DNA from: Siminovitchia thermophila
GTDB taxonomy: Bacteria; Bacillota; Bacilli; Bacillales; Bacillaceae_C
NCBI RefSeq assembly: GCF_016909185.1
Contig: NZ_JAFBFH010000004.1
Location: 124,001-188,000 of the forward strand
Length of the DNA stretch: 64,000 bases
Direction: 5' to 3'
Part shown: positions 34,272 to 46,467 of the stretch, piece after piece
Numbering within the stretch: position 1 is the stretch's first letter
Layout of the letters: every line of letters starts with the position of its first letter
Program-made: the position numbers and the translations under genes
The notes under the pieces: generated by a model
The model's database searches: none
What the model saw: the letters and a program-made list of their open reading frames with translations, nothing else
What the model was told of the DNA's origin: nothing

Positions 34272-36056
34272 ATGGAAAAAGAAACAAAAGATTTGGTAAA
34301 AGGCGGGGCATTTTTAATAGAAGATATTTCTCCGGATCAAGTGTTCACACCAGAGGAATATACGGAAGAACAAAAAATGATTGCGAAAACGACGGATGAC
34401 TATGTCACGAATGAAGTCATGCCAAACATGGAGCATCTTGAAAACCACGAGTTTGACCGCTCAGTCAAATTATTAAAACAAGCAGGAGATCTTGGCTTGC
34501 TCGGAGCGGACGTACCGGAAGAATATGGCGGACTGGCGCTTGATAAAATCAGTTCTGCACTCATTGCGGAAAAAATGTCAAAAGCAGGCGGCTTTTCGAT
34601 TTCTCACGGGGCGCATGTTGGCATCGGTTCCTTGCCGATCGTATTGTTTGGAAATGAGGAGCAAAAGCGAAAATACTTGCCCGCTTTAGCCACGGGCGAG
34701 CTGTTGGCGGCTTACGCCCTGACAGAACCAGGCTCGGGATCAGACGCGCTGGGAGCCAAAACAACGGCCAAACTGAATGACGCCGGGACTCACTATGTTT
34801 TGAATGGTGAAAAACAATGGATCACAAACGCGGCATTTGCCGATGTGTTTATCGTGTATGCCAAAGTGGATGGCGAGCATTTTACAGCATTTATCGTTGA
34901 GCGCCAATTTCCTGGTGTCTCAACGGGGGCCGAAGAAAAGAAAATGGGCATCAAAAGTTCCTCCACTAGGACACTTATTTTGGATGACGCCCACGTTCCT
35001 GTCGAAAATGTTCTTGGTGAAATCGGCAAAGGCCATAAAATTGCGTTCAATATTTTAAATATAGGCCGTTACAAGCTTGGTGTCGGCGCAGTTGGCGCAT
35101 CAAAACTGGCATTGGAAATGACGCTGAAATATGCGAATGAACGCAAGCAATTTAAGACGCCGATTTCCCAGTTTAATTTGACGAAGGAAAAATTCGGAAC
35201 GCTTGGAGCGGAAATTTATGCTTGTGAAAGCTCAGTCTACCGTACAGTTGGCCTGTTTGAAGAGCGGATGAGCAGGTTGACGGAAGAAGAGATCAACGAC
35301 GGAGCGGAAGTGGCGAAGTCGATCGCTGAGTATGCCATAGAATGCTCACTGAATAAAGTGTTCGCAACTGAAGTTCTCGATCATGTTGTCGACGAAGGTG
35401 TGCAAATTCACGGCGGCTATGGTTACATGCAGGAATACGAGATTGAAAGAGCTTATCGGGATTCGAGAATAAACCGCATCTTTGAGGGAACAAATGAAAT
35501 TAACCGCCTGCTGGTGCCTGGCACTTATATAAGAAAGGCATTTAAAGGGGAACTGCCGCTTCTTGCCAAAGCTCAGAGTCTGCAAGAAGAACTAATGATG
35601 CTCATGCCGGATGAGCCGGGTGATGAGCCACTTGCCAAAGAAAAACATTTGGTAAGGGGTGCTAAAAAGGCGGCTTTAATGATCGCCGGCCTTGGCGTAC
35701 AGAAATATGGTCAGCAATTGGAAAAAGAACAGGAAATATTGGCGAAGCTTGCAGATATCGTTTCTTTTGCCTATGCAATGGAATCGTCTGTACTTCGGAC
35801 GGAAAAAGCGATTGACCGTGATGGTCTCGAAAAAAATAAGCAGAAGCATTTGTATACGGAAATCTTTTGCCAGGATTACATCGTTAAGGTGGAACACTTG
35901 GCAAGAGAGTGCCTGGCCGCTCTTGAGCAAGGGGATTCGTTCCGCATGATGAACTCTGCTCTCCGCAAGCTGATCCGTCACAACCCGATTAATGTAATCG
36001 CCAAAAAACGCGAAGCGGCCGATGAATTGATCGCGGCGGAACGTTTTATCGTGTAA
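34272..36056 (+). CDS. fadE: Acyl-CoA dehydrogenase
   Basis: 594 residues, the same length as B. subtilis FadE. Conserved segments are YALTEPGSGSDALGAKTTA (flavin/substrate binding), VHGGYGYMQEYEIER-type catalytic segment (read here as IHGGYGYMQEYEIERAYRD, around residue 385) and RIFEGTNEINRLLVPG. The extra C-terminal domain from residue 440 is usual for this VLCAD-like group. It introduces the first double bond with FAD. Start ATG follows AAGGGAGG, 17 bases after fadA; last gene of the core operon. Confidence 0.95.
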   Translation: MEKETKDLVKGGAFLIEDISPDQVFTPEEYTEEQKMIAKTTDDYVTNEVMPNMEHLENHEFDRSVKLLKQAGDLGLLGADVPEEYGGLALDKISSALIAEKMSKAGGFSISHGAHVGIGSLPIVLFGNEEQKRKYLPALATGELLAAYALTEPGSGSDALGAKTTAKLNDAGTHYVLNGEKQWITNAAFADVFIVYAKVDGEHFTAFIVERQFPGVSTGAEEKKMGIKSSSTRTLILDDAHVPVENVLGEIGKGHKIAFNILNIGRYKLGVGAVGASKLALEMTLKYANERKQFKTPISQFNLTKEKFGTLGAEIYACESSVYRTVGLFEERMSRLTEEEINDGAEVAKSIAEYAIECSLNKVFATEVLDHVVDEGVQIHGGYGYMQEYEIERAYRDSRINRIFEGTNEINRLLVPGTYIRKAFKGELPLLAKAQSLQEELMMLMPDEPGDEPLAKEKHLVRGAKKAALMIAGLGVQKYGQQLEKEQEILAKLADIVSFAYAMESSVLRTEKAIDRDGLEKNKQKHLYTEIFCQDYIVKVEHLARECLAALEQGDSFRMMNSALRKLIRHNPINVIAKKREAADELIAAERFIV

Positions 36057-36207
36057 CCATTTTTTCAAGCCATCGTGAAGCAGTCATTTGCCTGCGCACG
36101 ATGGTTTGTTTTATATTTATGGTATATTTTATTTTTTTAAAAAAAGGTTTTTTGAAAAAATTGGCGAATCTATTTGTCGTATGCATGAAGAAAAGGAAGG
36201 TGATTCA

Positions 36208-36567
36208 ATGCCACTTACGATGTATTCCTATCCAAAATGCGGAACTTGCCGAAAGGCGAAAAAATGGATGGAAGAAAATCAACTTGAGTTCGAGGAAATA
36301 CACATCGTTGACAGTCCTCCGTCAAAGGAGGAGTTGAAAAGCCTGCATGAAAAAAGCGGCTTGAATGTAAAAAAGTTTTTTAACACGAGCGGAAAAAAGT
36401 ATCGTGAGCTCGGATTAAAAGACAAAGTAAAAAGCGCTTCCGACGAAGAGCTCTTTGACCTATTAGCGTCAGATGGAATGTTGATCAAGCGCCCGATTGT
36501 AACGGATGGAAGCAAAGTCACTGTTGGATTCAAGGAAGAAGAATATGAAGAAACATGGCTGAAATAA
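36208..36567 (+). CDS. yusI: ArsC/Spx/MgsR family protein YusI
   Basis: 119 residues from ATG 36208 behind GGAAGGTG; the frame open from 36088 lacks an upstream start signal. Thioredoxin-like ArsC fold with YPKCGTCRKAKKW, so Cys9 and Cys12 form a CXXC as in Spx, and HEKSGLNVKKFFNTSGKKYR, then IKRPIVTDGSKVTVGF. The group includes arsenate reductases and RNA polymerase-binding redox regulators; YusI itself is of unknown role. Same neighbours as in B. subtilis (fadE upstream, gcvH downstream). Confidence 0.88.
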   Translation: MPLTMYSYPKCGTCRKAKKWMEENQLEFEEIHIVDSPPSKEELKSLHEKSGLNVKKFFNTSGKKYRELGLKDKVKSASDEELFDLLASDGMLIKRPIVTDGSKVTVGFKEEEYEETWLK

Positions 36568-36638
36568 GCATGTTTTCTTGCTTTACACGTTTTCTTTTTG
36601 TACATTTAAATCAGTAAAGTGAAGATGGAGGGATTTGG

Positions 36639-37022
36639 ATGAATACACCAGCTGAGCTAAGATATTCTGAAGAGCATGAATGGGTAAAAGAAGAAGGGGA
36701 GAAGGTGAGAATCGGGATTACCGATTTTGCCCAATCCGAACTTGGGGACATTGTTTTCGTTGAACTTCCTGAAGTGGGTGACGACATTACAGCGGACGAG
36801 CCTTTCGGAAGCGTTGAATCCGTGAAAACAGTATCTGAATTATATGCTCCGGTCAGCGGCAAGGTTGTTGAGGTAAACGAAGAACTGGAAGACAATCCGG
36901 AATTTGTAAACGAATCTCCTTATGAAAAAGCCTGGATGATCGTTGTGGAACTGTCTGACCGCAACGAGTTAGAAAATTTAATGTCTGCTGAAGATTACGA
37001 AAAAATGACAAGCGAAGGATAA
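36639..37022 (+). CDS. gcvH: Glycine cleavage system H protein
   Basis: 127 residues. The lipoylation site is Lys63 in [18 protein letters not shown], with the surrounding [11 protein letters not shown] and [10 protein letters not shown] segments. It carries the aminomethyl group between the P and T proteins through its lipoyl arm and also serves in lipoate assembly in Bacillus, where octanoyl is passed from GcvH to the E2 subunits. Start ATG follows GATGGAGGG. Ends in a terminator. Confidence 0.95.
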   Translation: MNTPAELRYSEEHEWVKEEGEKVRIGITDFAQSELGDIVFVELPEVGDDITADEPFGSVESVKTVSELYAPVSGKVVEVNEELEDNPEFVNESPYEKAWMIVVELSDRNELENLMSAEDYEKMTSEG

Positions 37023-37031
37023 ATACAAAGC

Positions 37032-37060
37032 GCCTTGGACGAGTGCCAAGGTGTTTTTTA
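37032..37060 (+). terminator. Terminator after gcvH
   Basis: CGCCTTGG pairs with CCAAGGTG (one wobble end) around a short loop, followed by six T ending at 37060. It begins about ten bases past the gcvH stop. Confidence 0.85.
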
Positions 37061-37142
37061 AAAGGTCGGAAAAATACCTGTTTTATAATGCGTTCGAACA
37101 TGAACATCTGAAATAATCTCGCTTTGCCCGACTTCGCCGTAC

Positions 37143-37345
37143 AGGACTTCCCAGTGCGTTCGACTTGACAGTAAGTTGCCGCCTGATCCAGATGCGGTTC
37201 AGGACTTCCCAGTGCGAGCGAACCGGCAGTAATTCGTCGCCTGATCCAGTTGCCGGATAAGGCCCCCAGTTCGTTCGACTCGACAGTAAGTCACCGCCCG
37301 AGCCAGTTGCGGTTCAGGGCGCCCCAGTGCTGGTGAATGTCCAGG
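37143..37345. repeat. Degenerate tandem repeat, units of about 58 bp
   Basis: Unit starts are 37143, 37201 and 37260, with a partial fourth at 37316. Each unit carries AGGACTTCCCAGTGCG, a GACAGTAAGTTGCCGCC-like middle and GATCCAGNTGCGGTTC; third and fourth are more diverged. No encoded protein, leader or cas-like neighbour is visible. The minus strand in one frame reads a repeated TYCR-ERTG/NYCRFARTGKS peptide, which looks like an accident of the repeat. Confidence 0.75.
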
Positions 37346-37785
37346 GCGCAAATAAGGCTTTTCAGCATATGATCTTATAAGGAAACAGTGCAAGCTCAAG
37401 CTTCGAAGATATCGGTCTTTGAATGATGATATATGCAGGACACCTTAGTGTTGCCTCGCCTTTAAACAAGAACTTTTGCGCCGCTATCATCTCATGGAAG
37501 AAATGAGCAAGTCTGGCAAGAAGCCAGTTACTTGATGGGCAGGCTTCATGTTGAACTTCTACAGTACTGCTTTATTCAGGAAGAAATAGCTGCTCGAGCT
37601 TTATCGAAGGTGTTTCCCGTGAGGCAGCAACATTGGCAGCTTTCTGCGGGACGCCCAAAATCGGTTTGCCTCTGGTCTATGCGTCAAAAAGCAAGGCGCT
37701 TGCGTTTTTCTTGCCTCCTTCTATGGCGCTAAGACAGCCGCGACTTTTGGCAACTATGGTTTTTCGTGAAAGCGAGGTTAGCAAC
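37346..37785. other. Gene-free stretch between the 58-bp repeat and yusF
   Basis: Open frames pass through (plus strand 37532-37732 and the upstream part of the 37633 frame) but none has a ribosome binding site or recognisable motif. No strong hairpin or promoter consensus was noted. Confidence 0.4.
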
Positions 37786-38130
37786 GTGAATGTTTCGATG
37801 GAGAAAGTGATTATTGTTGAAGGATTGTCAGATAAGAAGAAAATCATGAAACTCATTAAGGAATCTGTGGAGATCATTTGTACAAATGGTACAATCGGGC
37901 TGTCCAGACTGGATGAGCTGTCAGAAGAACTTGAGGGAAAGGATGTATACATACTCGTTGACGCGGATGGCTCCGGTGAAAGTTTGCGTAAACAGTTGAA
38001 GCGGGAGTTTCCCCAGGCGCGGCATTTATACATTGACCGAAAGTTCAGGGAAGTGGCCACTACCCCATCTGAGATCCTCGCTAATATTTTAATTAGGGCA
38101 CATATCGATGTTTATGCCGATTATCTTTAA
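37786..38130 (+). CDS. yusF: Toprim domain protein YusF
   Basis: 114 residues from GTG 37786, eight bases past GCGAGG; ATG 37798 is a less favoured in-frame alternative. A single Toprim domain: KVIIVEGLSDKKKI gives the conserved Glu, DVYILVDADGSGESLRKQL the DxD motif, and YIDRKFREVATTPSEIL follows. This is the small primase/M5-nuclease-like group related to RnmV; nucleic-acid cleavage is plausible but unproven. Twenty bases precede the thioredoxin-like gene, as in B. subtilis yusF-yusE. Confidence 0.85.
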   Translation: MNVSMEKVIIVEGLSDKKKIMKLIKESVEIICTNGTIGLSRLDELSEELEGKDVYILVDADGSGESLRKQLKREFPQARHLYIDRKFREVATTPSEILANILIRAHIDVYADYL

Positions 38131-38150
38131 AGAAGGACGATGTACAGCTT

Positions 38151-38456
38151 ATGAAAGAATGGACAAAACAAGACATCCATGAAGCCATCGAAAAAAAAGA
38201 AAGTGCAATCATTTACTTTTATACGCCATTATGCGGAACCTGCCAAGTGGCAGGCCGCATGCTTGATGTCATTGAGGACATGACAGGCAAGATCATTTAT
38301 CAAGCCGACTTGAATTATCTTCCGGATATTGCGGAACTTTTCAAGATTGAAAGTGTTCCGTGCCTACTGTTGTTAAACCGCGGTTGCGTCTCCAAAAAAA
38401 TATACGCTTTTCGCTCAATTCCATACTTGCTTGAAATCTTAAAGGAATACAGTTAA
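38151..38456 (+). CDS. yusE: Thioredoxin-like protein YusE
   Basis: 101 residues of thioredoxin fold with the active site FYTPLCGTCQVAGRML (Cys26-Gly-Thr-Cys29) and the cis-Pro region IESVPCLLLL with an extra Cys. Probably a cytoplasmic dithiol-disulfide oxidoreductase of unknown partner. The start ATG follows AAGAAGGACG. Likely co-transcribed with yusF. In B. subtilis the metNPQ genes and then suf follow nearby; here a small unknown gene takes that place. Confidence 0.85.
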   Translation: MKEWTKQDIHEAIEKKESAIIYFYTPLCGTCQVAGRMLDVIEDMTGKIIYQADLNYLPDIAELFKIESVPCLLLLNRGCVSKKIYAFRSIPYLLEILKEYS

Positions 38457-38482
38457 AATAAAATCCCAGCCAAAAAGTTTAA

Positions 38483-38525
38483 TTGCCTCCAAAAGAGGCA
38501 AAACATATCATTGTAAACAATGATA
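38483..38525 (+). promoter_or_regulatory. Two adjacent hairpins in the leader of a small gene
   Basis: TTGCCTC/GAGGCAA (38483-38501) is followed by the perfect palindrome TATCATTG-TAAA-CAATGATA (38506-38525). They lie just upstream of an AAAGGA ribosome binding site and a short ORF. The second could be an operator instead of an RNA hairpin. No known binding consensus fits well. Confidence 0.5.
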
Positions 38526-38545
38526 AATGAAAGGATTGGTTTTTT

Positions 38546-38737
38546 ATTAACTCCCTAGACATTCAATACACGAATGTAATGGAAAAAGCTCTACATGGAG
38601 CACACGGCATTGGGTATGAAACATACAGGCATGATCATGCCGCCAGAATGGAAGTGGAAAAAAAGCGGGAAGCGGAATATGTAGAATCCCGACAGGTAAT
38701 ATTAACGATATCCGGAAACATGACGCATGGACAATGA
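38546..38737 (+). CDS. Small hypothetical protein between yusE and sufC
   Basis: The frame is open from an ATT at 38546 (behind AAAGGA at 38530-38535) or from ATG 38579, giving 63 or 52 residues. It contains LDIQYTNVMEKALHGAHGIG, then the charged helix MEVEKKREAEYVESRQVILT and ends ISGNMTHGQ. I do not recognise a family. Coding is supported by codon-like composition and by a perfect terminator five bases after the stop. The unusual start (ATT, or an ATG without its own ribosome binding site) may mean a truncated gene. Confidence 0.45.
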   Translation: MNSLDIQYTNVMEKALHGAHGIGYETYRHDHAARMEVEKKREAEYVESRQVILTISGNMTHGQ

Positions 38738-38741
38738 CAAC

Positions 38742-38772
38742 CAGGCCTTTGTATTAACAAAGGCCTGTTTTT
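38742..38772 (+). terminator. Terminator of the small gene upstream of sufC
   Basis: CAGGCCTTTGT pairs perfectly with ACAAAGGCCTG around ATTA, followed by five T. It isolates the small unit from the suf promoter. Confidence 0.9.
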
Positions 38773-38826
38773 AATGAGAAAATTCTCAAATAAAATTTGA
38801 AAAACCGATACTTTTACGCTGTCTAG

Positions 38827-38855
38827 TTGATAATAATTTTAAAATGCGATAATAT
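38827..38855 (+). promoter_or_regulatory. SigmaA promoter of the suf operon
   Basis: TTGATA (38827-38832), a 17-base spacer and TAATAT (38850-38855) lie about 70 bases before sufC, leaving room for a short leader. No other promoter is seen within the operon. Confidence 0.65.
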
Positions 38856-38923
38856 GGAGACTAGGAATTAGACAAAAAACAATTCAAGCTTCAAATACTT
38901 TTCTATATCCGGAGGTAATGATG

Positions 38924-39706
38924 ATGGCTTCAACGTTAACAATTAAAGATCTTAATGTATCCATTGACGGAAAAGAGATCTTAAAGGGCGTAAACCTGGA
39001 AATAAATGGCGGAGAATTTCATGCTGTAATGGGACCAAATGGAACCGGTAAATCGACATTGTCCGCTGCAATCATGGGTCATCCCAGATACGAAGTAACG
39101 AGTGGAAGCATTACGCTGGATGGCGAAGATGTCCTGGAAATGGAAGTGGATGAGCGTGCGCGGGCTGGTTTGTTTGCGGCCATGCAGTATCCGAGTGAAA
39201 TCAGCGGAGTGACAAATGCCGAATTTTTACGCACAGCGATAAATGCTCGCAGAGAAGAAGGAAAAGAAATTTCCTTAATGAAATTTATCCGTGACATGGA
39301 TAAGAAAATGGAACTTCTTGAGATGGACCCCAACATGGCTCAGCGCTATTTGAATGAAGGATTCTCCGGCGGGGAGAAAAAGCGCAACGAAATATTGCAG
39401 TTGTTAATGTTAAAACCGAAGATTGCCATTTTGGATGAAATTGACTCTGGCCTTGATATAGATGCATTGAAAGTAGTTTCGCAAGGAATCAACGAGATGA
39501 GAAGCGACGACTTTGGGTGCTTGATCATTACTCACTACCAACGGCTTCTTAACTACATCGCCCCCGACTATGTCCACGTAATGATGCAAGGAAGGATCGT
39601 AAAATCCGGCGGTCCTGAACTGGCACAGCGTTTGGAAGCGGAAGGGTATGACTGGATCAAGGCAGAACTTGGCATTGAAGATGAAACAGTTGGCCAGGAA
39701 GCATAA
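38924..39706 (+). CDS. sufC: Fe-S cluster assembly ATPase SufC
   Basis: 260 residues from the third of three successive ATG codons, 7 bases past GGAGGT. Walker [10 protein letters not shown] (about 39), signature [12 protein letters not shown], Walker [14 protein letters not shown]-loop ITHYQRLL. SufC is the soluble ABC-type ATPase that works with SufB and SufD to build iron-sulfur clusters. Nearly identical in plan to B. subtilis SufC, including the final [10 protein letters not shown]. First gene of sufCDSUB. Confidence 0.97.
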   Translation: MASTLTIKDLNVSIDGKEILKGVNLEINGGEFHAVMGPNGTGKSTLSAAIMGHPRYEVTSGSITLDGEDVLEMEVDERARAGLFAAMQYPSEISGVTNAEFLRTAINARREEGKEISLMKFIRDMDKKMELLEMDPNMAQRYLNEGFSGGEKKRNEILQLLMLKPKIAILDEIDSGLDIDALKVVSQGINEMRSDDFGCLIITHYQRLLNYIAPDYVHVMMQGRIVKSGGPELAQRLEAEGYDWIKAELGIEDETVGQEA

Positions 39707-39723
39707 GCGGTAGGGGGATTGAA

Positions 39724-42696
<2,973 letters not shown>

Positions 42697-42714
42697 AAGA
42701 GGGAGGAATGTACA

Positions 42715-44112
42715 ATGGCGAAGCAAATACCCGAAATTGGTGATTACAAGTATGGTTTCAGGGATCGAGACGTTTCCGTTTTCCGTACCGAGCGCGGTTT
42801 GACGCGGGAGATCGTTGAAGAAATATCAAAAATGAAAGAAGAGCCTCAATGGATGCTCGATTTCCGGTTGAAATCACTTGAACACTTTTACAAAATGCCA
42901 ATGCCGCAATGGGGCGGCGATTTAAACGCCCTAAACTTTGATGAAATTAGATATTACGTGAAACCGTCTGAGCATACAGAGCGTTCCTGGGACGAAGTGC
43001 CAGAGGAAATTAAGCAAACATTTGACAAGTTGGGCATCCCGGAGGCTGAACAAAAATATTTGGCCGGTGTTTCGGCGCAATACGAGTCTGAGGTTGTTTA
43101 TCACAATATGAAAGAAGATCTCGAAAAAATGGGGATCGTCTTTAAAGATACGGACTCAGCTCTGAAAGAAAATGAAGATATTTTCCGTGAGCACTGGGCG
43201 ACAGTTATTCCGCCAACCGACAACAAGTTTTCTGCTTTGAACTCGGCAGTCTGGTCCGGAGGATCGTTTATATACGTGCCGCCTGGCGTAAAAGTCGATA
43301 CGCCGCTACAAGCCTATTTCCGGATCAACTCCGAAAATATGGGACAGTTTGAACGGACGTTGATTATCGTGGATGAAGGCGCGTCCGTCCACTATGTGGA
43401 AGGGTGTACGGCGCCTGTTTATACGACGAATTCATTGCACAGCGCAGTCGTTGAAATCATCGTCAAAAAAGACGGGTACTGCCGATATACGACCATTCAA
43501 AACTGGGCGAACAACGTTTATAATCTTGTTACAAAACGGGCAGTCTGCCATGAGCGTGCGACGATGGAATGGATCGATGGCAACTTCGGCTCCAAGGTTA
43601 CGATGAAATATCCTGCCGTCTTTTTAAAAGGAGAAGGTGCAAGAGGCCTGACATTATCTATTGCGTTGGCCGGAAAAGGCCAGCATCAGGACTCAGGCGC
43701 TAAAATGATCCACCTGGCGCCTAACACGACATCATCAATCGTATCCAAATCAATGTCACAGCACGGCGGTAAAGTCACATACCGCGGAATCGTTCATTTT
43801 GGACGTAAAGCAGATGGCGCGCGATCCAATATCGAATGTGATACGATGATTTTAGATGACAAATCCACTTCCGATACAATCCCGTATAACGAGATATTAA
43901 ACGACAATATCTCGCTTGAACACGAAGCGAAAGTGTCCAAAGTTTCGGAAGAACAGCTCTTCTATTTGATGAGCCGCGGAATCAGCGAACAAGAAGCAGT
44001 CGAAATGATCGTTATGGGCTTCATCGAGCCCTTTACAAAAGAACTGCCAATGGAATACGCGGTGGAAATGAACCGTCTCATCAAATTTGAAATGGAAGGT
44101 TCGATTGGTTAA
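42715..44112 (+). CDS. sufB: Fe-S cluster assembly scaffold protein SufB
   Basis: 465 residues. [40 protein letters not shown] and [12 protein letters not shown] with the conserved Cys, then the beta-helix core and the C-terminal [20 protein letters not shown] with [20 protein letters not shown]. Site of nascent cluster formation with SufC and SufD. Starts behind GAGGGAGG, 18 bases after sufU. The operon ends in a terminator. Confidence 0.97.
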   Translation: MAKQIPEIGDYKYGFRDRDVSVFRTERGLTREIVEEISKMKEEPQWMLDFRLKSLEHFYKMPMPQWGGDLNALNFDEIRYYVKPSEHTERSWDEVPEEIKQTFDKLGIPEAEQKYLAGVSAQYESEVVYHNMKEDLEKMGIVFKDTDSALKENEDIFREHWATVIPPTDNKFSALNSAVWSGGSFIYVPPGVKVDTPLQAYFRINSENMGQFERTLIIVDEGASVHYVEGCTAPVYTTNSLHSAVVEIIVKKDGYCRYTTIQNWANNVYNLVTKRAVCHERATMEWIDGNFGSKVTMKYPAVFLKGEGARGLTLSIALAGKGQHQDSGAKMIHLAPNTTSSIVSKSMSQHGGKVTYRGIVHFGRKADGARSNIECDTMILDDKSTSDTIPYNEILNDNISLEHEAKVSKVSEEQLFYLMSRGISEQEAVEMIVMGFIEPFTKELPMEYAVEMNRLIKFEMEGSIG

Positions 44113-44120
44113 TAGATGAT

Positions 44121-44157
44121 AAAACCCGTCACAACAACGCTTGTGGCGGGTTTTTTG
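44121..44157 (+). terminator. Terminator of the suf operon
   Basis: AACCCGTCACAA pairs with TTGTGGCGGGTT (one G-T) and is followed by six T, starting about nine bases past the sufB stop. Confidence 0.9.
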
Positions 44158-44242
44158 TACCCATTTATTTTTCGCGAAACATGTACGATTTAGAAACAAA
44201 ATCAAGTGACATAGGATATATATAATAGCTCTTTATCCTTTT

Positions 44243-44876
44243 TTAATATTCTTTCTTCATCATAATACGAGCAGAAAGCATGTAGCCGATGAGCATCCAA
44301 ATGATGACGAATATAGGTGAGAAGGCAAACAGCTTTAAAATGGTTTGTTGTGTGAGTACGATGCCCATCTCTGATAGTTTTGAAAAGATAAAGGCGATGA
44401 TGGCACCAGGAACAGCATAGCTTACGAATAAGTACATACGTGTTTTTTCGGCACCGAATTTAAAGAGCATGACTATGGAGTTTGTTCCGAAAATAAGTGA
44501 TAATAATACGCCTAAAGCGATAAAGGAGGTAAATTCAGAATGTTGGTATTTTTCCAATAATAAGTGCTATGAGGCCGCCAATAATAGTGGACAGGATAAC
44601 GCCAATCAAGACAAAGACAACTAGCGTAATAAATTTATTTTTTGCAATGTCCTGTCTTTTTATCGGAAATGTGAGTGCGAATTTTTCCCACTCACTTTGA
44701 TGGTCTATTGAAAATGAAGTAATACTCATCATGCTACAGATGGCAATGCCAGCAATCACGAATGAAGCTAGATCTTGTGTCGGTACAATGGCAACGGCTA
44801 AAATGGTCATCATAAGCAGCAAACCTTTTCCATTGTTTATGACGGTTAATAAGTCTTTTATAATTAAACCTTTCAT
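44243..44876 (-). pseudogene. ABC-2 type permease gene split by a frameshift
   Basis: Two adjoining minus-strand frames (44535-44876 and 44243-44557) give the two halves of one six-helix permease. The first starts MKGLIIKDLLTVINNGKGLL and carries helices 1-4 to GLIALIIGKIPTF; the second continues SFIALGVLLSLIFGTNS through two more helices. Shifting one base in the A run near 44545 joins them. Total would be about 210 residues of the ABC2_membrane_5-like family. It belongs with the damaged ATPase upstream. A sequencing error is an alternative explanation. Confidence 0.75.
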
Positions 44877-45406
44877 GCGGTGTTTTTCTCCCTTCTAATA
44901 TAGATCGCTAATAGTTCATCGAGTGCGACTTTGTCGACGACAATTTCGGGATACGCTTCTTTAAATCCATGTGCGTCGTTAATAATGACATGATAAATTG
45001 CTTCATGTTGCAGATAAGCAAATATTAGTCCTTTTGGGATCAACTCAAATTGTTGTTTGGAACAACGCGCAATCCCGTAACCATACAATAAATCATCTTT
45101 ATTCATTATAATTTTATCAATTTTGACAGCGTTTAATTTGTCATAAAAATTTATGTCATCATAGACGATGGCAATATCTTCTTTTAAGTCGGTACTGTTT
45201 ACTTTTTTTTGATCGGAAAAAAATGTTACATCACCACTGTCTTTTTTCATAACGTCCATCAATAATTTTATGGTAGTTGTTTTATCAGCGCCATTCTCAC
45301 CAACCAAACCGACAATTGCTCCTTGAGGCACGGTAAAGCTAATATCGTTAAGTGTGAATGTATCAAGTTTTTTACATAAACGATTAACATCAATTGCATT
45401 TGCCAT
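44873..45406 (-). pseudogene. ABC transporter ATP-binding gene with internal deletion
   Basis: 177 residues where about 290 is usual. The N-terminus has SFTVPQGAIVGLVGENGADK, so the Walker A glycine before Lys is Asp. After VYDDINFYDKLNAVKIDKII the frame jumps to YGYGIARCSKQQFELIPKGL and a C-terminus ending LLAIYIRREK. Signature motif, Walker B, D-loop and switch His are all missing, so it cannot be a working ATPase. The deletion is in frame. Between the intact GntR gene and the frameshifted permease. Confidence 0.8.
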
Positions 45407-45783
45407 TAGTCTTCCTCCTCGTTAAAAAAATCAATGAGTTCATGCAAAGTTGTGATGGGTATATCGAAATCGTGTGCGATTTGCACCGCTGATTGTAAAT
45501 GCATTTCAAGCTTTTTTGTCATTTCTTCTTCAAAAAATGCCAAACAGTTTTCTGAGATAAATGATCCCTTTGCTGGAATCGTCTCAATAAAACCTTCTTT
45601 AGCAAGTTCATCATAAGCACGTTGAACGGTGATGACGCTAATACCGAGCTTTTTAGCAAGCGCCCGCATTGAGGGAATCGCTTCACCTGGCGATAGTTTT
45701 CCTTTTGAAATAAGTGCTTTGATTTGGGTCGTCACTTGTTCATATATAGGTAAATCGCTGTTTTTGCGAATGAAAATTTCCAT
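45406..45783 (-). CDS. GntR family regulator, YtrA subfamily
   Basis: 125 residues: a winged helix-turn-helix (PIYEQVTTQIKALISKGKLS, PSMRALAKKLGISVITVQRA, EGFIETIPAKGSFI) followed by a short C-terminal helical dimerisation tail, the YtrA plan. Such regulators repress the ABC exporter genes they precede. Its stop overlaps the start of the damaged ATPase gene. It reads intact although its target operon is broken. Start ATG 45783 follows AGAGGTG. Confidence 0.87.
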   Translation of the reverse strand: MEIFIRKNSDLPIYEQVTTQIKALISKGKLSPGEAIPSMRALAKKLGISVITVQRAYDELAKEGFIETIPAKGSFISENCLAFFEEEMTKKLEMHLQSAVQIAHDFDIPITTLHELIDFFNEEED

Positions 45784-45813
45784 TACAACACCTCTATTTA
45801 AAGTGTGCTAACT

Positions 45814-45843
45814 GTATAATCTGTATAAGTACAATATAGTCAA
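45814..45843 (-). promoter_or_regulatory. Promoter with direct repeats upstream of the YtrA-type regulator
   Basis: On the minus strand TTGACT (45838-45843), an 18-base spacer and TTATAC (45814-45819). On the plus strand the spacer and -10 read as two CTGTATAA copies in direct repeat (45812-45828), a plausible site for autoregulation. Confidence 0.5.
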
Positions 45844-46067
45844 ATTGTGCGAGAAGTCAAGTGAACCTAATGATTTATTATTACCAATTTTCGTTGCTAA
45901 GATTTAGTCCTTCACTTCATACCTATAATGTAAAAGGGTAAAAATATATTGAATTACGATAAAAAAATATTGAAAATTGATCAGGTTTGTATTAGAATGC
46001 AATAGTAACAAGAGAGGGGAATGGTATTTGAAACAAAGAATTAGCAAAGTGGTTAAAGATGATAAGC

Positions 46068-46151
46068 ATGAGCGTTGCCTTTTTTAGGTTTGCTGTTTTG
46101 GCGTTTGTTGCCAGCCAGGCCATATTTTTAAATATCAAGAAGATACATTAA
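46068..46151 (+). other. Possible 27-residue hydrophobic peptide
   Basis: A short frame reads MSVAFFRFAVLAFVASQAIF then LNIKKIH and stop. It forms one hydrophobic segment with a basic end but has no clear ribosome binding site. It may be a remnant of a membrane protein; listed at low confidence. Confidence 0.2.
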
Positions 46152-46171
46152 ATGAATGAAGGAGAGTTAAC

Positions 46172-46387
46172 ATGAAAAAAAGATTTTTATTAGCTTTATT
46201 ACCAATTGTAGCGGGTGTTATTTGTTTGATTAGTTATGAGGTCATAGGAGCAGAGGTTGAAGCAGATGGAACATTAAAAGAACCTTTTTTCTTAATTCCG
46301 ATTAGTTTTCTTTTGTTATTTAGTGGAATCGCAGCGTTATTATTCGTGACTATTGTGACAGCCATCCAAAGAGGGAAACATGATTAA
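46172..46387 (+). CDS. DUF3955 domain-containing small membrane protein
   Basis: 71 residues with two membrane helices (FLLALLPIVAGVICLISYEV and FFLIPISFLLLFSGIAALLF) and the intervening IGAEVEADGTLKEPFF, which fits DUF3955. Function unknown. Start ATG follows GAAGGAGAG. It stands between decayed ABC-transporter pieces. Confidence 0.7.
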   Translation: MKKRFLLALLPIVAGVICLISYEVIGAEVEADGTLKEPFFLIPISFLLLFSGIAALLFVTIVTAIQRGKHD

Positions 46388-46467
46388 GAAGGATAGTATA
46401 AAAAACGACATAGCAGTCAGTTCGGTGTTATTCATGGAATATTATGAATAGTGGGGTTATTATAAAG

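Noticed and set aside
37532-37785. Plus-strand frames upstream of yusF, including the long N-terminal reading of yusF
   Set aside because: No ribosome binding site before 37772; homology to YusF begins only near 37798.
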